A DNA stretch of 64,000 nt from Actinobacteria bacterium OV320 (GCA_001298545.1 LJCX01000027.1:806001-870000), one strand, 5' to 3'. Positions 31,189 through 40,533 are shown, numbered from the stretch's first letter. Notes: generated by a model from the sequence alone, not told the origin. Numbers and translations: made by a program.

Positions 31189-33741
31189 TCAGCGCCCCGC
31201 GGGGCGGCGCGGCAGCGTCAGCTCGAACCACACGGACTTCCCCGCTCCCGTACGGCTGGTGCCCCACTCGCGGGCCAGCACGCTGACCACGCGCAGGCCC
31301 CGCCCGGCCTCGTCACCGGGCCCGGCGCTCAGCAGCGTCGGCAGTTCGTGGTCGTCGTCCTCGACCTCGCACAGCAGTGTGTCGCCGCGGACGAGGCGCA
31401 GCGCCACGGGGCTCCGGCGGGCGTGCCGTACGGCGTTGGTGACCAGCTCGCTCACCATGAGCGCGGCGGCGTCGGCGGACTTCGCCAGGCCCCAGTCGTG
31501 CAGCTGTTCGCGGACCACCGCGCGGGCCCGGCCGACCTGCGCCGGGTCGAGGGGGAACCGCCACTCGGCGACGTCGTCCGGCCCGATGCCGTTGAGACGG
31601 GCCAGGAGCAGGGCCACGTCGTCCTTGCGGCCGCCGCGGGTGTTGAGGGCGCGGATGATGGTGTCGCAGGCGTCGTCCATCGAGGCGGCCGGGTGGGCGG
31701 CGGACTCGCAGAGGGTCGCGAGCCCCACGCCGATGTCCTCGCCGCGCACCTCCACCAGCCCGTCGGTGCACATCACCAGCCGGTCACCCGGCTGCACGCG
31801 CACGCGTACCGACTCGAAGGGCACCCCGCCGACCCCGATGGGCGCGCCGGTGGGCAGGTCGAGGAGTTCGCTGCGGCCGTCGGCGGCACGCACCAGCACG
31901 GGTGGGATGTGGCCCGCGTTGGCGAGGTGCAGCTCGCCCTCGATCGGGTCGTAGACGGCGTACAGACAGGTCGCGAGGTAGGTGTCGCCGAGCCGTTGCG
32001 CCAAGTCGTCGAGGTTGCGCAGGAGTTGGGCGGGAGGCAGGTCGAGGGCGGCCATGGTCTGCACGGCGGTCCGCAACTGTCCCATCATCGCGGCCGAGTT
32101 GAGCCCGTGACCCATGACGTCGCCGACGACGAGGGCGGTACGCGCGCCGGGCAGCTTCACCGAGTCGAACCAGTCGCCGCCGACCCGGCCGAGCAGCGTG
32201 CCCGGCAGATAGCGGGTGGCGATGTCGCAGCCCGCCATCCGCGGCGGGATGTGCGGCAGCATGCTGTCCTGGAGGGTCTCGGCGACGCTCTCCTGGTAGG
32301 TGTACATGCGCGCGTTGTCGAGCACCAGGCCCGCACGGGCGGCGAGTTCGGCGCCGGTGACCCGGTCCATGTCGTTGAAGAGGGCACGCTCGGGGTGGCG
32401 CAGGAGGATCATGAAGCCGAGGACGACGTTCCGTGCCTTGAGCGGGACGACCAGCATGGAACGGCCGGTGATCAGGGGCCGGATGTCGCGCTTCTCGAAC
32501 TGCGAGGCGATGGCGTGGCCCATCTGCTCGCTGATGCGCGGCACCAGGACGGGCTGTCCGGTCGTCATGCACTGGAAGAACGGGGTGTGCGCGGGGAACG
32601 GCATGGCCTCGCCGACGGGTACGACGTCGTCCCAGCGGCCGGGTTCGTCGGTGTGCTCGACGGCGACCCGGTGCCACATGGTGGTCGTGTCCGGCACGCC
32701 GTCGGGGAACCCCTCCCCGGCGACGACCTGTTCGCGCAGATAGGTGCCGGCGACGTCGGTGAAGCGCGGGACGACGGCTCTGCTGACCTCGAGGATGGTG
32801 CGGGAGAGGTCGAGGGAGGTGCCGATCTTCCCGCTGACCTCGTTGAGGAACTCCAGCCGCTCACGGACGGCGACGTATTCGAGGTCCTCGCCCTCGTCGA
32901 CGAGCTCCTGCGGTACGGGCGTCCCTTCGGCGGCGACGCGGGCGGCCCGCTCGCGGCGCGCCCTGCGCTCGACGCGCCGGGCCACGCCCCAGTCGGGGGT
33001 CACGGGCACCCGGTCGTTCTGACTGAACTCCAGTACCGGATAGCCGAGTTCGAGGATCTGCGCGACGATGCGGGCGCTTTCGCCGACGCTCATGCTGGGC
33101 AGGATCTCGGGCAGCCGCCGGGCCAGTTCCGCGGCGCCGGGGAAGTCGGTGTGCAGGGCGAAGGCGGGCGCGATGCGTTCGACGGCGAGCGGGTCGGCCG
33201 GGTCGTCCCGGTGCAGCGCGGCCGCGTCCGCGGCCAGTACCAGCAGCCGTTCCGTGCCCGGTCCGACCAGCGGGTAGGCCCACCACAGCACGTCGGCCCG
33301 ACCGCCGTCGCGGTCCCTCCCGGGCACGGTCAGCCGGGCCCGTCCGGCGGCCGGGTAGCCGAGGCCCCGGTCGAGGGAGGAGTCGAGGCCGGGCCCGAGT
33401 CCGTCGTAGGCCGCGTAGTCCCCGTAGCCGTCGTACCCGCCGCCCGGAAGATCGTCGTCCGGCTCGGGGAGCGCTCCGGAGACGGGGAGCAGGTCGATCG
33501 CGGGCCGCCCGATCGCCTCCTCCTTGACGACGCCGAAGAGCCGGCGTGCGCCGGTGCTCCAGTGGGAGACGAGTCCCTCGCGGTCCACCACGACCACGGC
33601 CAGGGGCACGCGCCCGGCGTCGACGGACTCTCCCCCACCTTCGGGGCGGAGGGACCCCCGGCTCGCTTCGCCCGCCGGGTCGGCCGCGTCGCTCCCGGCT
33701 CCGCGGCTGGGAGGTACGTCCCTCTCGGTGCCACGGTCCAT
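31189..33741 (-). CDS. SpoIIE-type protein phosphatase with PAS, GAF and HATPase domains
   Basis: An 850-residue cytosolic regulator. Order: low-complexity N-terminus; PAS-like section (VPLAVVVVDREGLVSHW, about 45-160); helical linker; GAF domain (about 285-460, LEFLNEVSGKIGTSLDL); SpoIIE/PP2C phosphatase (485-705, LLGRVGGDWFDSVKL, VVGDVMGHGLNSAAMMG, GRKDDVALLLARL); C-terminal RsbW-type ATPase (715-845, ALMVSELVTNAVRHA, DEAGRGLRVVSVLA). Such proteins dephosphorylate anti-anti-sigma factors and can also act as kinases. The sequence fits a partner-switch controlling SigB-type sigma factors such as the one at 1.6-2.4 kb, although 29 kb away. The partner is not adjacent. Confidence 0.92.
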   Translation of the reverse strand: MDRGTERDVPPSRGAGSDAADPAGEASRGSLRPEGGGESVDAGRVPLAVVVVDREGLVSHWSTGARRLFGVVKEEAIGRPAIDLLPVSGALPEPDDDLPGGGYDGYGDYAAYDGLGPGLDSSLDRGLGYPAAGRARLTVPGRDRDGGRADVLWWAYPLVGPGTERLLVLAADAAALHRDDPADPLAVERIAPAFALHTDFPGAAELARRLPEILPSMSVGESARIVAQILELGYPVLEFSQNDRVPVTPDWGVARRVERRARRERAARVAAEGTPVPQELVDEGEDLEYVAVRERLEFLNEVSGKIGTSLDLSRTILEVSRAVVPRFTDVAGTYLREQVVAGEGFPDGVPDTTTMWHRVAVEHTDEPGRWDDVVPVGEAMPFPAHTPFFQCMTTGQPVLVPRISEQMGHAIASQFEKRDIRPLITGRSMLVVPLKARNVVLGFMILLRHPERALFNDMDRVTGAELAARAGLVLDNARMYTYQESVAETLQDSMLPHIPPRMAGCDIATRYLPGTLLGRVGGDWFDSVKLPGARTALVVGDVMGHGLNSAAMMGQLRTAVQTMAALDLPPAQLLRNLDDLAQRLGDTYLATCLYAVYDPIEGELHLANAGHIPPVLVRAADGRSELLDLPTGAPIGVGGVPFESVRVRVQPGDRLVMCTDGLVEVRGEDIGVGLATLCESAAHPAASMDDACDTIIRALNTRGGRKDDVALLLARLNGIGPDDVAEWRFPLDPAQVGRARAVVREQLHDWGLAKSADAAALMVSELVTNAVRHARRSPVALRLVRGDTLLCEVEDDDHELPTLLSAGPGDEAGRGLRVVSVLAREWGTSRTGAGKSVWFELTLPRRPAGR

Positions 33742-33895
33742 GGCCCAGGCCCTCTCTCCCCAGAGCTGTGCAAGATCTGTTCCGCCGTCACCACCGTACG
33801 GCGCACGTCCGTCGGCATGTGCGGCAATCCTGGAATTGGTTTCAGCCGGGCGCGCCGGGGTACGCCGCCCGTCCCGGCGTCCGCTCGCGACCGGA

Positions 33896-36292
33896 TCAGT
33901 CCTCGTGGCCGAGCTGGAGGTCGCGTTCCGTGCGTCCGCCGCCCGCCACCTGGAGGACGGTGGCGACCGGCGGGTAACCGGCGGCGATGACGGTGTACTC
34001 GCCGCAGGACTGGTCGACGAAGCGGAAGGCGCCGTCGGGCCCCGTGGTGAGGGTGTCCACGACGTTGCCCGCCGCGTCCAGGAGGGTCACGCGCGCGTCC
34101 TCGACGGGCCGCCCGCCGGTGGCCCGGACGGTGCCGCGCAGCAGGGCGCCCCCGGCGAGTTCGATGTCCTGGCGGGTCTCCCTGGCGGCCTGGACGCCGA
34201 CCGGAACGGCGGCCGGACGGAAGGCGGGCGCGCCGGCGGCGAGGGTGTACTCCCCGGCGACGAGTTCGGTGAGGACATAGCCGCCCTCGAAGCCGCTGCG
34301 GGTGCTCGCGACGACCTCGCCGTGCACGTCGGTGAGGGTGACGGTGGCCTCCCGCACCGGGGAGCCGTCGGCGGTGACCACGCTCCCGGCGAGGCGTCCG
34401 GCGCCGCCGAGGACGACGTCCAGCTCGACGGGGCGCTCGCCGACGGTGACGGAGACGGCCCGCGGCTGGTGGCCGCCGGCGGCCGCGATCAGGACGTACG
34501 GCCCGGAGCCGGGCGCGGCCAGCGCGAACCGGCCGTCCTCGCCGCTGGCGTCCCGCCCGATCTGCAGCCCGCTCACGTCGATGAGCGTGAGCGCCGCGCG
34601 GGGCACCGCGGTCCCGTCGGGGTGCCGCACCGCGCCGCGGACGGGGATGCCGGCGGTGTGCGGCGCGTCGAGCGCGAGGGCCCGCGGGGCCGCCGTGTCC
34701 CCGGGCGCGGGTTCCGTCGCGGCGGTGTGGTGGGACACCAGCGGTTTCTCCTCGAGGAAGAAGGCGACGAGCAGGCCGAGGAGCAGCACCGGCACGAGGT
34801 AGAGGAAGATCCTCGGCATGGCGTCGGCGTAGGCGCGGATGTAGGCGTCGCGCAGCTCCGGGGGCAGGGCGTGGACGAGCTGCGGGGTGAGGGACTCGGG
34901 GTCGGGGAGGCCGCCGCCGGTGCGGACGGGCAGGCGGGTGTGCAGGGCGTCGGTGAGCCGGTCGGCGAAGAGCGTGCCGAAGATCGCCGCGCCGACACTG
35001 CCACCGATCTGCCGGAAGTAGGTGTTGGCGCTGGTGGCGGTGCCGAGGTCGGCGGGGCGCACGGAGTTCTGCACGGCGAGGACGAGCACGGGCATCACCA
35101 GCCCGATGCCGGCGCCGAGGACGGCCATCCAGAGGCTGTACTGGAGCCGGGGTGTGCCGACCTCCAGCCGGGACAGCAGCCACATGCCGAGGGCGGCGAG
35201 GGCGCTGCCGAGCACGGGATAGATCTTGTAGCGGCCGGTGTGCGTGATGAGCTGCCCGGACAGGACCGACGCGCCCACGATGCCGCCCATCATGGGCAGC
35301 ATCAGCAGCCCCGACTCGGTGGCGGTGGCCCCGTCGACCATCTGCAGGAAGGTCGGCAGATAGCTCGCGGCGCCGAACAGGGCGACGCCGATCACCAGGC
35401 CGACGAGCGCGGTGACGTTGAAGACGGCGTCCCTGAACAGCCTTAGCGGGATGAGGGGTTCGGCGGCGGCGCGCTCCACGGCGAGGAAGAGGACGGCCGC
35501 GGCGGCCGCTCCCGCGCCGAGGCCGAGGATGACGCCCGAGTCCCAGGCGTGCCGGGTGCCGCCCCAACTGGTGAGCAGGACCAGGCAGGTGGAGGCGGCG
35601 GCGAGCAACAGGGTGCCGAGGACGTCGAATCGGGGCTTCGCCGTCGGCTTCGGCAGCTTCAGCACGACGGTGACGACGGCGAGGGTGAGGAGGCCGAAGG
35701 GGACGTTGAAGTAGAAGCACCAGCGCCAGGAGAGGTGGTCCGTGAAGTAGCCGCCGAGCAGCGGTCCGGCGACCGAGGCGAGGCCGAATGCGGCGCCGAT
35801 GAGGCCCATGAACCGGCCGCGCTGCCGGGGCGGCACGATGTCCGCGATGATCGCCTGCACGCCGATCATGAGTCCGCCGGCGCCGAGGCCCTGGACCGCG
35901 CGGAAGGCGATGAGCTGGTCCATGGTCTGTGCCCGCCCGGCGAGCGCGGAGCCGATGACGAAGACCACGATCGCGAACTGGAAGACGCCCTTGCGGCCGA
36001 GGAGGTCGCCGAGTTTGCCGTAGACCGGCAGCCCGACGGTGGCGGTGAGCAGATAGGCGGTGATCGCCCAGGACATCCGGTCCAGGCCGTGCAGTTCGCC
36101 GACGATCTTCGGCAGGGCGGTGGCGACGATCATCTGCTCAAGGGCCGCGAGGAGCAGGGCGAGCATCAGGGAGAAGAAGATCAGCCGCACCCGGCGGCGG
36201 CCGGGTTCCGGCGGGCCGGCCGGCACCGGTGGCCGGTCCTTCGCGGCAGGTGCCGTGACCGGCTCGTCCTGTGCCAGCGTGGTCCCGCCCAT
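33896..36292 (-). CDS. MFS multidrug exporter (DHA2, 14-helix) fused to carboxypeptidase-regulatory-like domains
   Basis: A 798-residue fusion. Residues 30-530 are a 14-helix drug:H+ antiporter (LALLLAALEQMIVATALPKI, GLPVYGKLGDLLGRKG, GALFG-type loops, QNSVRPADLGTATSANTYFR). Residues about 565-798 are three tandem beta-sandwich units of the carboxypeptidase regulatory-like type, each with a pattern of the form GAVRHPDGTAVPRAALTLID, DGRFALAAPGSGPYVLIA, and GRLAGSVVTADGSPVREATV. In usual DHA2 proteins both ends are cytoplasmic, so the sandwich repeats would be inside the cell. The ATG has GGGGAG seven bases upstream. A 10-bp inverted repeat lies in the promoter region. Confidence 0.88.
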   Translation of the reverse strand: MGGTTLAQDEPVTAPAAKDRPPVPAGPPEPGRRRVRLIFFSLMLALLLAALEQMIVATALPKIVGELHGLDRMSWAITAYLLTATVGLPVYGKLGDLLGRKGVFQFAIVVFVIGSALAGRAQTMDQLIAFRAVQGLGAGGLMIGVQAIIADIVPPRQRGRFMGLIGAAFGLASVAGPLLGGYFTDHLSWRWCFYFNVPFGLLTLAVVTVVLKLPKPTAKPRFDVLGTLLLAAASTCLVLLTSWGGTRHAWDSGVILGLGAGAAAAAVLFLAVERAAAEPLIPLRLFRDAVFNVTALVGLVIGVALFGAASYLPTFLQMVDGATATESGLLMLPMMGGIVGASVLSGQLITHTGRYKIYPVLGSALAALGMWLLSRLEVGTPRLQYSLWMAVLGAGIGLVMPVLVLAVQNSVRPADLGTATSANTYFRQIGGSVGAAIFGTLFADRLTDALHTRLPVRTGGGLPDPESLTPQLVHALPPELRDAYIRAYADAMPRIFLYLVPVLLLGLLVAFFLEEKPLVSHHTAATEPAPGDTAAPRALALDAPHTAGIPVRGAVRHPDGTAVPRAALTLIDVSGLQIGRDASGEDGRFALAAPGSGPYVLIAAAGGHQPRAVSVTVGERPVELDVVLGGAGRLAGSVVTADGSPVREATVTLTDVHGEVVASTRSGFEGGYVLTELVAGEYTLAAGAPAFRPAAVPVGVQAARETRQDIELAGGALLRGTVRATGGRPVEDARVTLLDAAGNVVDTLTTGPDGAFRFVDQSCGEYTVIAAGYPPVATVLQVAGGGRTERDLQLGHED

Positions 36293-36303
36293 GTGCCGCT
36301 CCC

Positions 36304-36363
36304 CTCGTCGCGCCTGCCACGCAATTCCCGCGTAAAGCGACAACTACGAGCAAGCGCGACGAG
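36304..36363. repeat. 10-bp inverted repeat upstream of the MFS fusion gene
   Basis: CTCGTCGCGC at 36304-36313 is mirrored exactly by GCGCGACGAG at 36354-36363, with 40 bases between. It lies just before the MFS start (36292). Possibly an operator pair or a cruciform; there is no adjacent regulator gene. Confidence 0.55.
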
Positions 36364-36445
36364 TTACGGCGCCATCCCGGTCACAAGGGAGATCCACTCG
36401 AACCGGTGAAGGGAGGCAACGCGCGCGGAGCGCAGGGGTGTTGAT

Positions 36446-36889
36446 CTACTTCTCGACCTCGGTGGCGAGGTTGGCCAGAATCAGGTCGTAGATCCGGTTG
36501 AGGCCCTTGGGCGCGAACGTCCTCTCGAAGAAGCCGCCGACGCCGCCTGCGCCGTTCCAGGTGCTGGTCACGACGACGCGGGACTTGCCCTCGCCCGCCG
36601 GGGTGACCCGCCAGACGGTGACCATCGAGGAGTTGCGGTCCTTCTCGACGAGCTCGCCGTCGGTGGGCTCGGCGACCTCCAGGAGGCAGTCACGGACGCG
36701 CTTGCTGGTGGCCTGGAGCTTCCAGTGGACGAGGGTGCCCTCGCCGTCGCCGCCCTCGCGCACCTCGTACTCGCTGAAGTGCTCGGGCAGCAGCTTCCCG
36801 CGCGCGCCGCTGTAGTCGGCGATGGTGTCGAACACCTTCTCCGGATCCGCGGCGACGACCCGCTCGGTGGTGGCCTCGACCTGCGCCAT
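36446..36889 (-). CDS. SRPBCC family protein
   Basis: A 147-residue SRPBCC (START-like) protein covering the whole fold: VEATTERVVAADPEKVFDTI, YSGARGKLLPEHFSEYEV, MVTVWRVTPAGEGKSRVVV and the long C-terminal helix GGFFERTFAPKGLNRIYDLI. It binds a hydrophobic ligand in a pocket; the ligand is unknown. The ATG has GGAGGAACC six bases upstream. It is a single gene divergent from the radical-SAM gene. Confidence 0.85.
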   Translation of the reverse strand: MAQVEATTERVVAADPEKVFDTIADYSGARGKLLPEHFSEYEVREGGDGEGTLVHWKLQATSKRVRDCLLEVAEPTDGELVEKDRNSSMVTVWRVTPAGEGKSRVVVTSTWNGAGGVGGFFERTFAPKGLNRIYDLILANLATEVEK

Positions 36890-37046
36890 GGGGTTCCTCC
36901 ACGTCTGTGTTGCTCAGGGTTGTTCGGGGTTCCTCAGGTTCGGGGCAAGCCAACCACCCCGGTCCACGGCCGCCCAAATCGGGGTCCCGGAAGCGATCGC
37001 GGGGCGATCGAAATCGGTTCCCGAAAGGTTCCTCGCACGATCATGG

Positions 37047-37058
37047 GAACACATGTTC
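37047..37058. promoter_or_regulatory. LexA-type SOS box GAAC-N4-GTTC
   Basis: GAACACATGTTC fits the actinomycete LexA box (GAACnnnnGTTC) exactly, 34 bases before the radical-SAM ATG. The flanks (GGGAAC...GTTCTA) lack the extra TC/GA pair of the best sites. Confidence 0.55.
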
Positions 37059-37091
37059 TATTGTGGGGCTCAGTGCTACCGAGGAGGCGTC

Positions 37092-38135
37092 ATGCGCTGG
37101 GACAACCTCACCGTGGAGACCCGCCACGACCGGCCGGCCGATGCCGCGCTGTTCGGTGCGGACGCGGTCACGACCAGGACGTTCGACACGCCCGAGTTCG
37201 CCGGCATCACGTTCCACGAGATCCGGGCCCGCTCGATCCTCAACCGGGTGCCGGGGGCCTCCCGGATGCCGTTCGAGTGGACGGTGAACCCCTACCGGGG
37301 CTGCACGCACGCGTGTGTGTACTGCTTCGCCCGCAAGACGCACAGCTATCTCGACCTCGACACCGGGACCGGCTTCGACACGCAGATCGTCGTCAAGGTG
37401 AACGCGCCGGAGCTGCTGCGGCGCCAGCTGGCCTCGCCCCGCTGGCACGGGGAGCACGTCGCGATGGGCACGAACGTCGACTGCTACCAGCGCGCGGAGG
37501 GCCGCTACCGGCTGATGCCGGGCATCCTGTCCGCCCTGCGCGACCGGGCGAACCCCTTCTCGATCCTCACCAAGGGCACCCTGATCCTGCGCGACCTCGA
37601 CCTGCTGCGGCAGTCCGCCGAGGTGACCGACGTCGGCGTCTCGGTCTCCGTCGGCTTCACCGACACCGACCTGTGGCGCACCGTGGAACCGGGCACACCC
37701 GCTCCCCAGCGGCGCCTGGACGTCGTCAGGACCCTCACCGACCACGGGATCGGCTGCGGAGTGCTGATGGCGCCGGTGATCCCGTTCCTCGGTGACGAGC
37801 CGGCCCAGCTGCGCGCCACCGTGCGGGCGATCGCGGCCGCCGGGGCCACCTCGGTCACCCCGCTCGCACTGCATCTGCGCCCCGGCGCCCGCGAGTGGTT
37901 CATGGCCTGGCTCGGGCAGCACCACCCGTACCTGGTGCGCCGGTACGAGCGGCTGTACGCGGACGGCGCCTACGCCCCGAAGTGGTACCAGCGGCGGATC
38001 ACCCGTCAGGTCCACGAGCTGGCCGAGGAGTACGGGATCGGCCCCACGCGCGCGGGGATGCCCCGCCGGACCCCGCGGCCCGAGCCGGAGGAGGAGCCGA
38101 CCGGCTCCGGGCCGACCCAGCTCTCGCTGATCTGA
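37092..38135 (+). CDS. Rv2578c-family radical SAM protein
   Basis: A 347-residue radical-SAM protein of the SplB/Rv2578c group. The cluster motif is NPYRGCTHACVYCFARKTHSY with CxxxCxxC. Also seen are HVAMGTNVDCYQRAEGRYRL, PFSILTKGTLILRDLDLL and VSVSVGFTDTDLWRTVEPG. The homologue in mycobacteria is tied to DNA-damage responses; a spore-photoproduct-lyase-type repair reaction has been suggested for the wider group. The ATG has GAGGAGG four bases upstream, and a LexA-type box lies before it. The last codons run into a 15-bp tandem repeat that also spans the stop codon. Confidence 0.9.
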   Translation: MRWDNLTVETRHDRPADAALFGADAVTTRTFDTPEFAGITFHEIRARSILNRVPGASRMPFEWTVNPYRGCTHACVYCFARKTHSYLDLDTGTGFDTQIVVKVNAPELLRRQLASPRWHGEHVAMGTNVDCYQRAEGRYRLMPGILSALRDRANPFSILTKGTLILRDLDLLRQSAEVTDVGVSVSVGFTDTDLWRTVEPGTPAPQRRLDVVRTLTDHGIGCGVLMAPVIPFLGDEPAQLRATVRAIAAAGATSVTPLALHLRPGAREWFMAWLGQHHPYLVRRYERLYADGAYAPKWYQRRITRQVHELAEEYGIGPTRAGMPRRTPRPEPEEEPTGSGPTQLSLI

Positions 38136-38171
38136 GCGCACTTGATCCGAGCGCTCTTGATCCGAGCGCAC
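38127..38171. repeat. Three tandem 15-bp repeats across the radical-SAM stop codon
   Basis: CTGATCTGAGCGCAC, TTGATCCGAGCGCTC and TTGATCCGAGCGCAC follow one another exactly. The first copy contains the TGA stop. Looser copies (CCGATCCGAGCGC) follow. It looks as if the gene's end seeded the array. Confidence 0.85.
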
Positions 38172-38378
38172 TGCCCCGGGCCCACTGACCCGGGCGGGCG
38201 CACCGATCCGAGCGCGCCGGCGCGTTGATCTGTGCGCGTTCGAGCGCATCCGGCGACCCGATCGGGTCAATCAACGGCGGAACAGGTTCTGACGGACGCT
38301 CTTTTCGGGACGATGCGGCAAGGGCCGTGACCTGCGGTCCGACCACCTCCGGCCCCTTCGTCGCCTCTGGAGCACTCC

Positions 38379-39956
38379 ATGAACCAACGCGCAGCCGTGC
38401 TGTGCGCTGCCGTCGTCGTCGTGGCCGGGACGGTCACCGCCGTGCCCGCCGCCGCGAGCCCTTCACCCTCCGCGGAGGCCGCCCGCGCGGCGGCGCTCTC
38501 CTGGAAGAACTGCGGCAGCACCGGGCAGCCGACGCTCCAGTGCGCGTCCCTGAAGGTGCCGCTCGACCACACGCGGCCGAGCGGTGAGCAGATCACGCTG
38601 GCGCTCTCCCGCGTCCCGCACACCGCGAAGACGTACCAGGGCCCGCTCCTGGTCAATCCCGGTGGCCCCGGCGGCCGGGGGCTGAGCCTCGCCGGATTCG
38701 TCGCCTCGGCGCTGCCGAAGGCGGTCGCGTCCCAGTACGACGTCATCGGCTTCGACCCGCGCGGGGTGGGCAAGAGCACGCCCGCGCTGGACTGCGCGCC
38801 CGGCCACTTCGCGACCGTGCGCCCGGACTCCGTGCCGGGCACCGAGGCGATCGAGAAGGCCAACGTCGCCCGCGCGCGGTCCTTCGCGACGGCCTGCGCG
38901 AAGAAGTACGCGCGCGTGCTGCCGTACATCGACACGGTCAGCGCCGTGCGGGACATGGACGCGATCCGCGCCGCGGTCGGTGCGCGGCGGCTGAACTACT
39001 TCGGCTACTCGTACGGCACCTACCTCGGCGTGGTGTACGCCAAGCTCTACCCGCAGCGGGTACGGCGCCTGGTCCTGGACTCGATCGTCGACCCCACGGG
39101 CGTCTGGTACGAGGACAACCTCACCCAGGATCTGGCCTTCAACGACCGGCACCGCGCCCTGATGGCCTGGATCGCCAGGAACGACAAGACGTACAAGCTC
39201 GGCACCGACCCGGAGCGGGTCGAGAGCAAGTGGTACGGGATGCGGGCGGCCCTCGCGGGCAAGCCGGCCGACGGCCGGGTGGGCGCCTCGGAGCTGGAGG
39301 ACACCTTCCTGCCCGGCGGCTACTACAACGGCTACTGGCCCCGTCTCGCCGAGGCGTTCGCGGCGTACGTGAACCGCAAGGACGCCGCCCCGCTGGTCGA
39401 GGCGTACAAGAACTTCGCCGCCGTCGACGCCGCCGGGGACAACGGCTACAGCGTCTACACCTCGGTGCAGTGCCGTGACGCCTTCTGGCCGCGCGACTGG
39501 GACGAGTGGCGCACGGACAACTGGTCGGTGTACGCCAAGGCACCCTTCATGACCTGGAACAACGCCTGGTACAACGCGCCGTGCGCGTTCTGGCCGACCG
39601 GGTCCGTGGGGCCGGTGAACCTCGCCAACGGCAAGCTGCCGCCGGCCCTGCTGTTCCAGGCGACGAACGACGCGGCCACCCCGTACGAGGGCGGCGCGAC
39701 GGTCCACGCGCTGCTGCGCGGTTCGAGCCTCGTCGTCGAGGAGGGCGGCCAGAACCACGGCATCACGCTGAGCGGGAACACCTGCCTGGACAGGCATCTG
39801 GCGGCGTACCTGGCCGACGGCACGGTGCCGCGCGGGACCGGCGGGGTCGACGCGGTGTGCAAGGCGCAGCCCGACCCGAAGCCGTCGGCCTCGAAGGCCG
39901 CCTCACCCACCGCCCACGGTTCGACGCTGCACGGGCTGCTGGGGTTCCGTGGCTGA
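38379..39956 (+). CDS. Secreted alpha/beta hydrolase, tripeptidyl-aminopeptidase-like
   Basis: A 525-residue exported hydrolase. Residues 1-27 are a signal peptide (VLCAAVVVVAGTVTAVPAAA, cut near AAAS-PS). The oxyanion motif is LLVNPGGPGGRGLSLA. The nucleophile is in YFGYSYGTYLGVVYA. The C-terminal TAP-like domain contains LLFQATNDAATPYEGG (aspartate) and EEGGQNHGITLSGN (histidine). The family covers Streptomyces tripeptidyl aminopeptidases and proline iminopeptidase-like enzymes. The ATG has CTGGAG seven bases upstream. Confidence 0.9.
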   Translation: MNQRAAVLCAAVVVVAGTVTAVPAAASPSPSAEAARAAALSWKNCGSTGQPTLQCASLKVPLDHTRPSGEQITLALSRVPHTAKTYQGPLLVNPGGPGGRGLSLAGFVASALPKAVASQYDVIGFDPRGVGKSTPALDCAPGHFATVRPDSVPGTEAIEKANVARARSFATACAKKYARVLPYIDTVSAVRDMDAIRAAVGARRLNYFGYSYGTYLGVVYAKLYPQRVRRLVLDSIVDPTGVWYEDNLTQDLAFNDRHRALMAWIARNDKTYKLGTDPERVESKWYGMRAALAGKPADGRVGASELEDTFLPGGYYNGYWPRLAEAFAAYVNRKDAAPLVEAYKNFAAVDAAGDNGYSVYTSVQCRDAFWPRDWDEWRTDNWSVYAKAPFMTWNNAWYNAPCAFWPTGSVGPVNLANGKLPPALLFQATNDAATPYEGGATVHALLRGSSLVVEEGGQNHGITLSGNTCLDRHLAAYLADGTVPRGTGGVDAVCKAQPDPKPSASKAASPTAHGSTLHGLLGFRG

Positions 39957-40012
39957 GCGGTGATCACCGACCCGTCGGGGGCGTTGTCGGACCCGTGGTC
40001 CACCATGGACCC

Positions 40013-40411
40013 ATGAGCGAACCGACCAGGATTCCCGCCCCCGACGGAGTCGCCGCCGCGGCCCAGTACTCACATGTCGTCATGGGTACCGGTCGTTTCG
40101 TGGCCGTCGCCGGTCAGCTCCCGCTCGACGAACACCGCAGGCTGGTCGGCGAGGGCGACCCGCAGGCCCAGGCCCGCCAGGTCTTCGAGAACCTGCGCCG
40201 CTGCCTCGCCGCGGCCGGCGCGGGCTTCGACGACGTCGTCAAACTCACCTATTTCGTCACGGACATGGCCCACATGCCCGCGATCCGCGCGGCCCGCGCC
40301 GCCCACATACCCGACGACCGCCTCCCCGCCGCCTCGGCGGTACAGGTCGCCGCCCTGGTCCACCCGGACTTCCTGATGGAGATCGAGGCGTTCGCGGTGG
40401 TGGGCGACTGA
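40013..40411 (+). CDS. RidA family protein
   Basis: A 132-residue RidA/YjgF protein. The key residues are FVAVAGQLPLDEHRRLVGEG, QARQVFENLRRCLAAAGAGF, DVVKLTYFVTDM and DDRLPAASAVQVAALVHPDF. The usual arginine of true RidA imine deaminases in the [R]-SAxxV region is missing (LPAASAVQVAAL), so it is one of the Rid subfamilies with uncertain activity. It acts on reactive enamine/imine metabolites in the cytosol. No clear ribosome site is visible. Confidence 0.88.
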   Translation: MSEPTRIPAPDGVAAAAQYSHVVMGTGRFVAVAGQLPLDEHRRLVGEGDPQAQARQVFENLRRCLAAAGAGFDDVVKLTYFVTDMAHMPAIRAARAAHIPDDRLPAASAVQVAALVHPDFLMEIEAFAVVGD

Positions 40412-40497
40412 CCCCGCCGACTGACCCCGTCGACCGGCCCGCGCCGGCGGAGCCCGCGCGCGGGTGCCGGAGCGGCCGGGGAGGGGCCGTCATCCGC

Positions 40498-40533
40498 GGT
40501 TCAGGTCCAGGTTCAGATGCAGGTTCAGATCGC
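40498..40533. repeat. Three 12-bp GGTTCAG repeats across the DMATS stop codon
   Basis: GGTTCAGGTCCA, GGTTCAGATGCA and GGTTCAGATCGC follow in direct order. The third contains the stop (TCA on the plus strand) of the prenyltransferase gene. Confidence 0.8.

Noticed and set aside
39995..40012. GGTCCACCATGGACC palindrome before RidA as operator
   Set aside because: It is a six-base inverted repeat overlapping the start region, no second site or regulator is nearby, and NcoI-like palindromes arise often in high-GC DNA.
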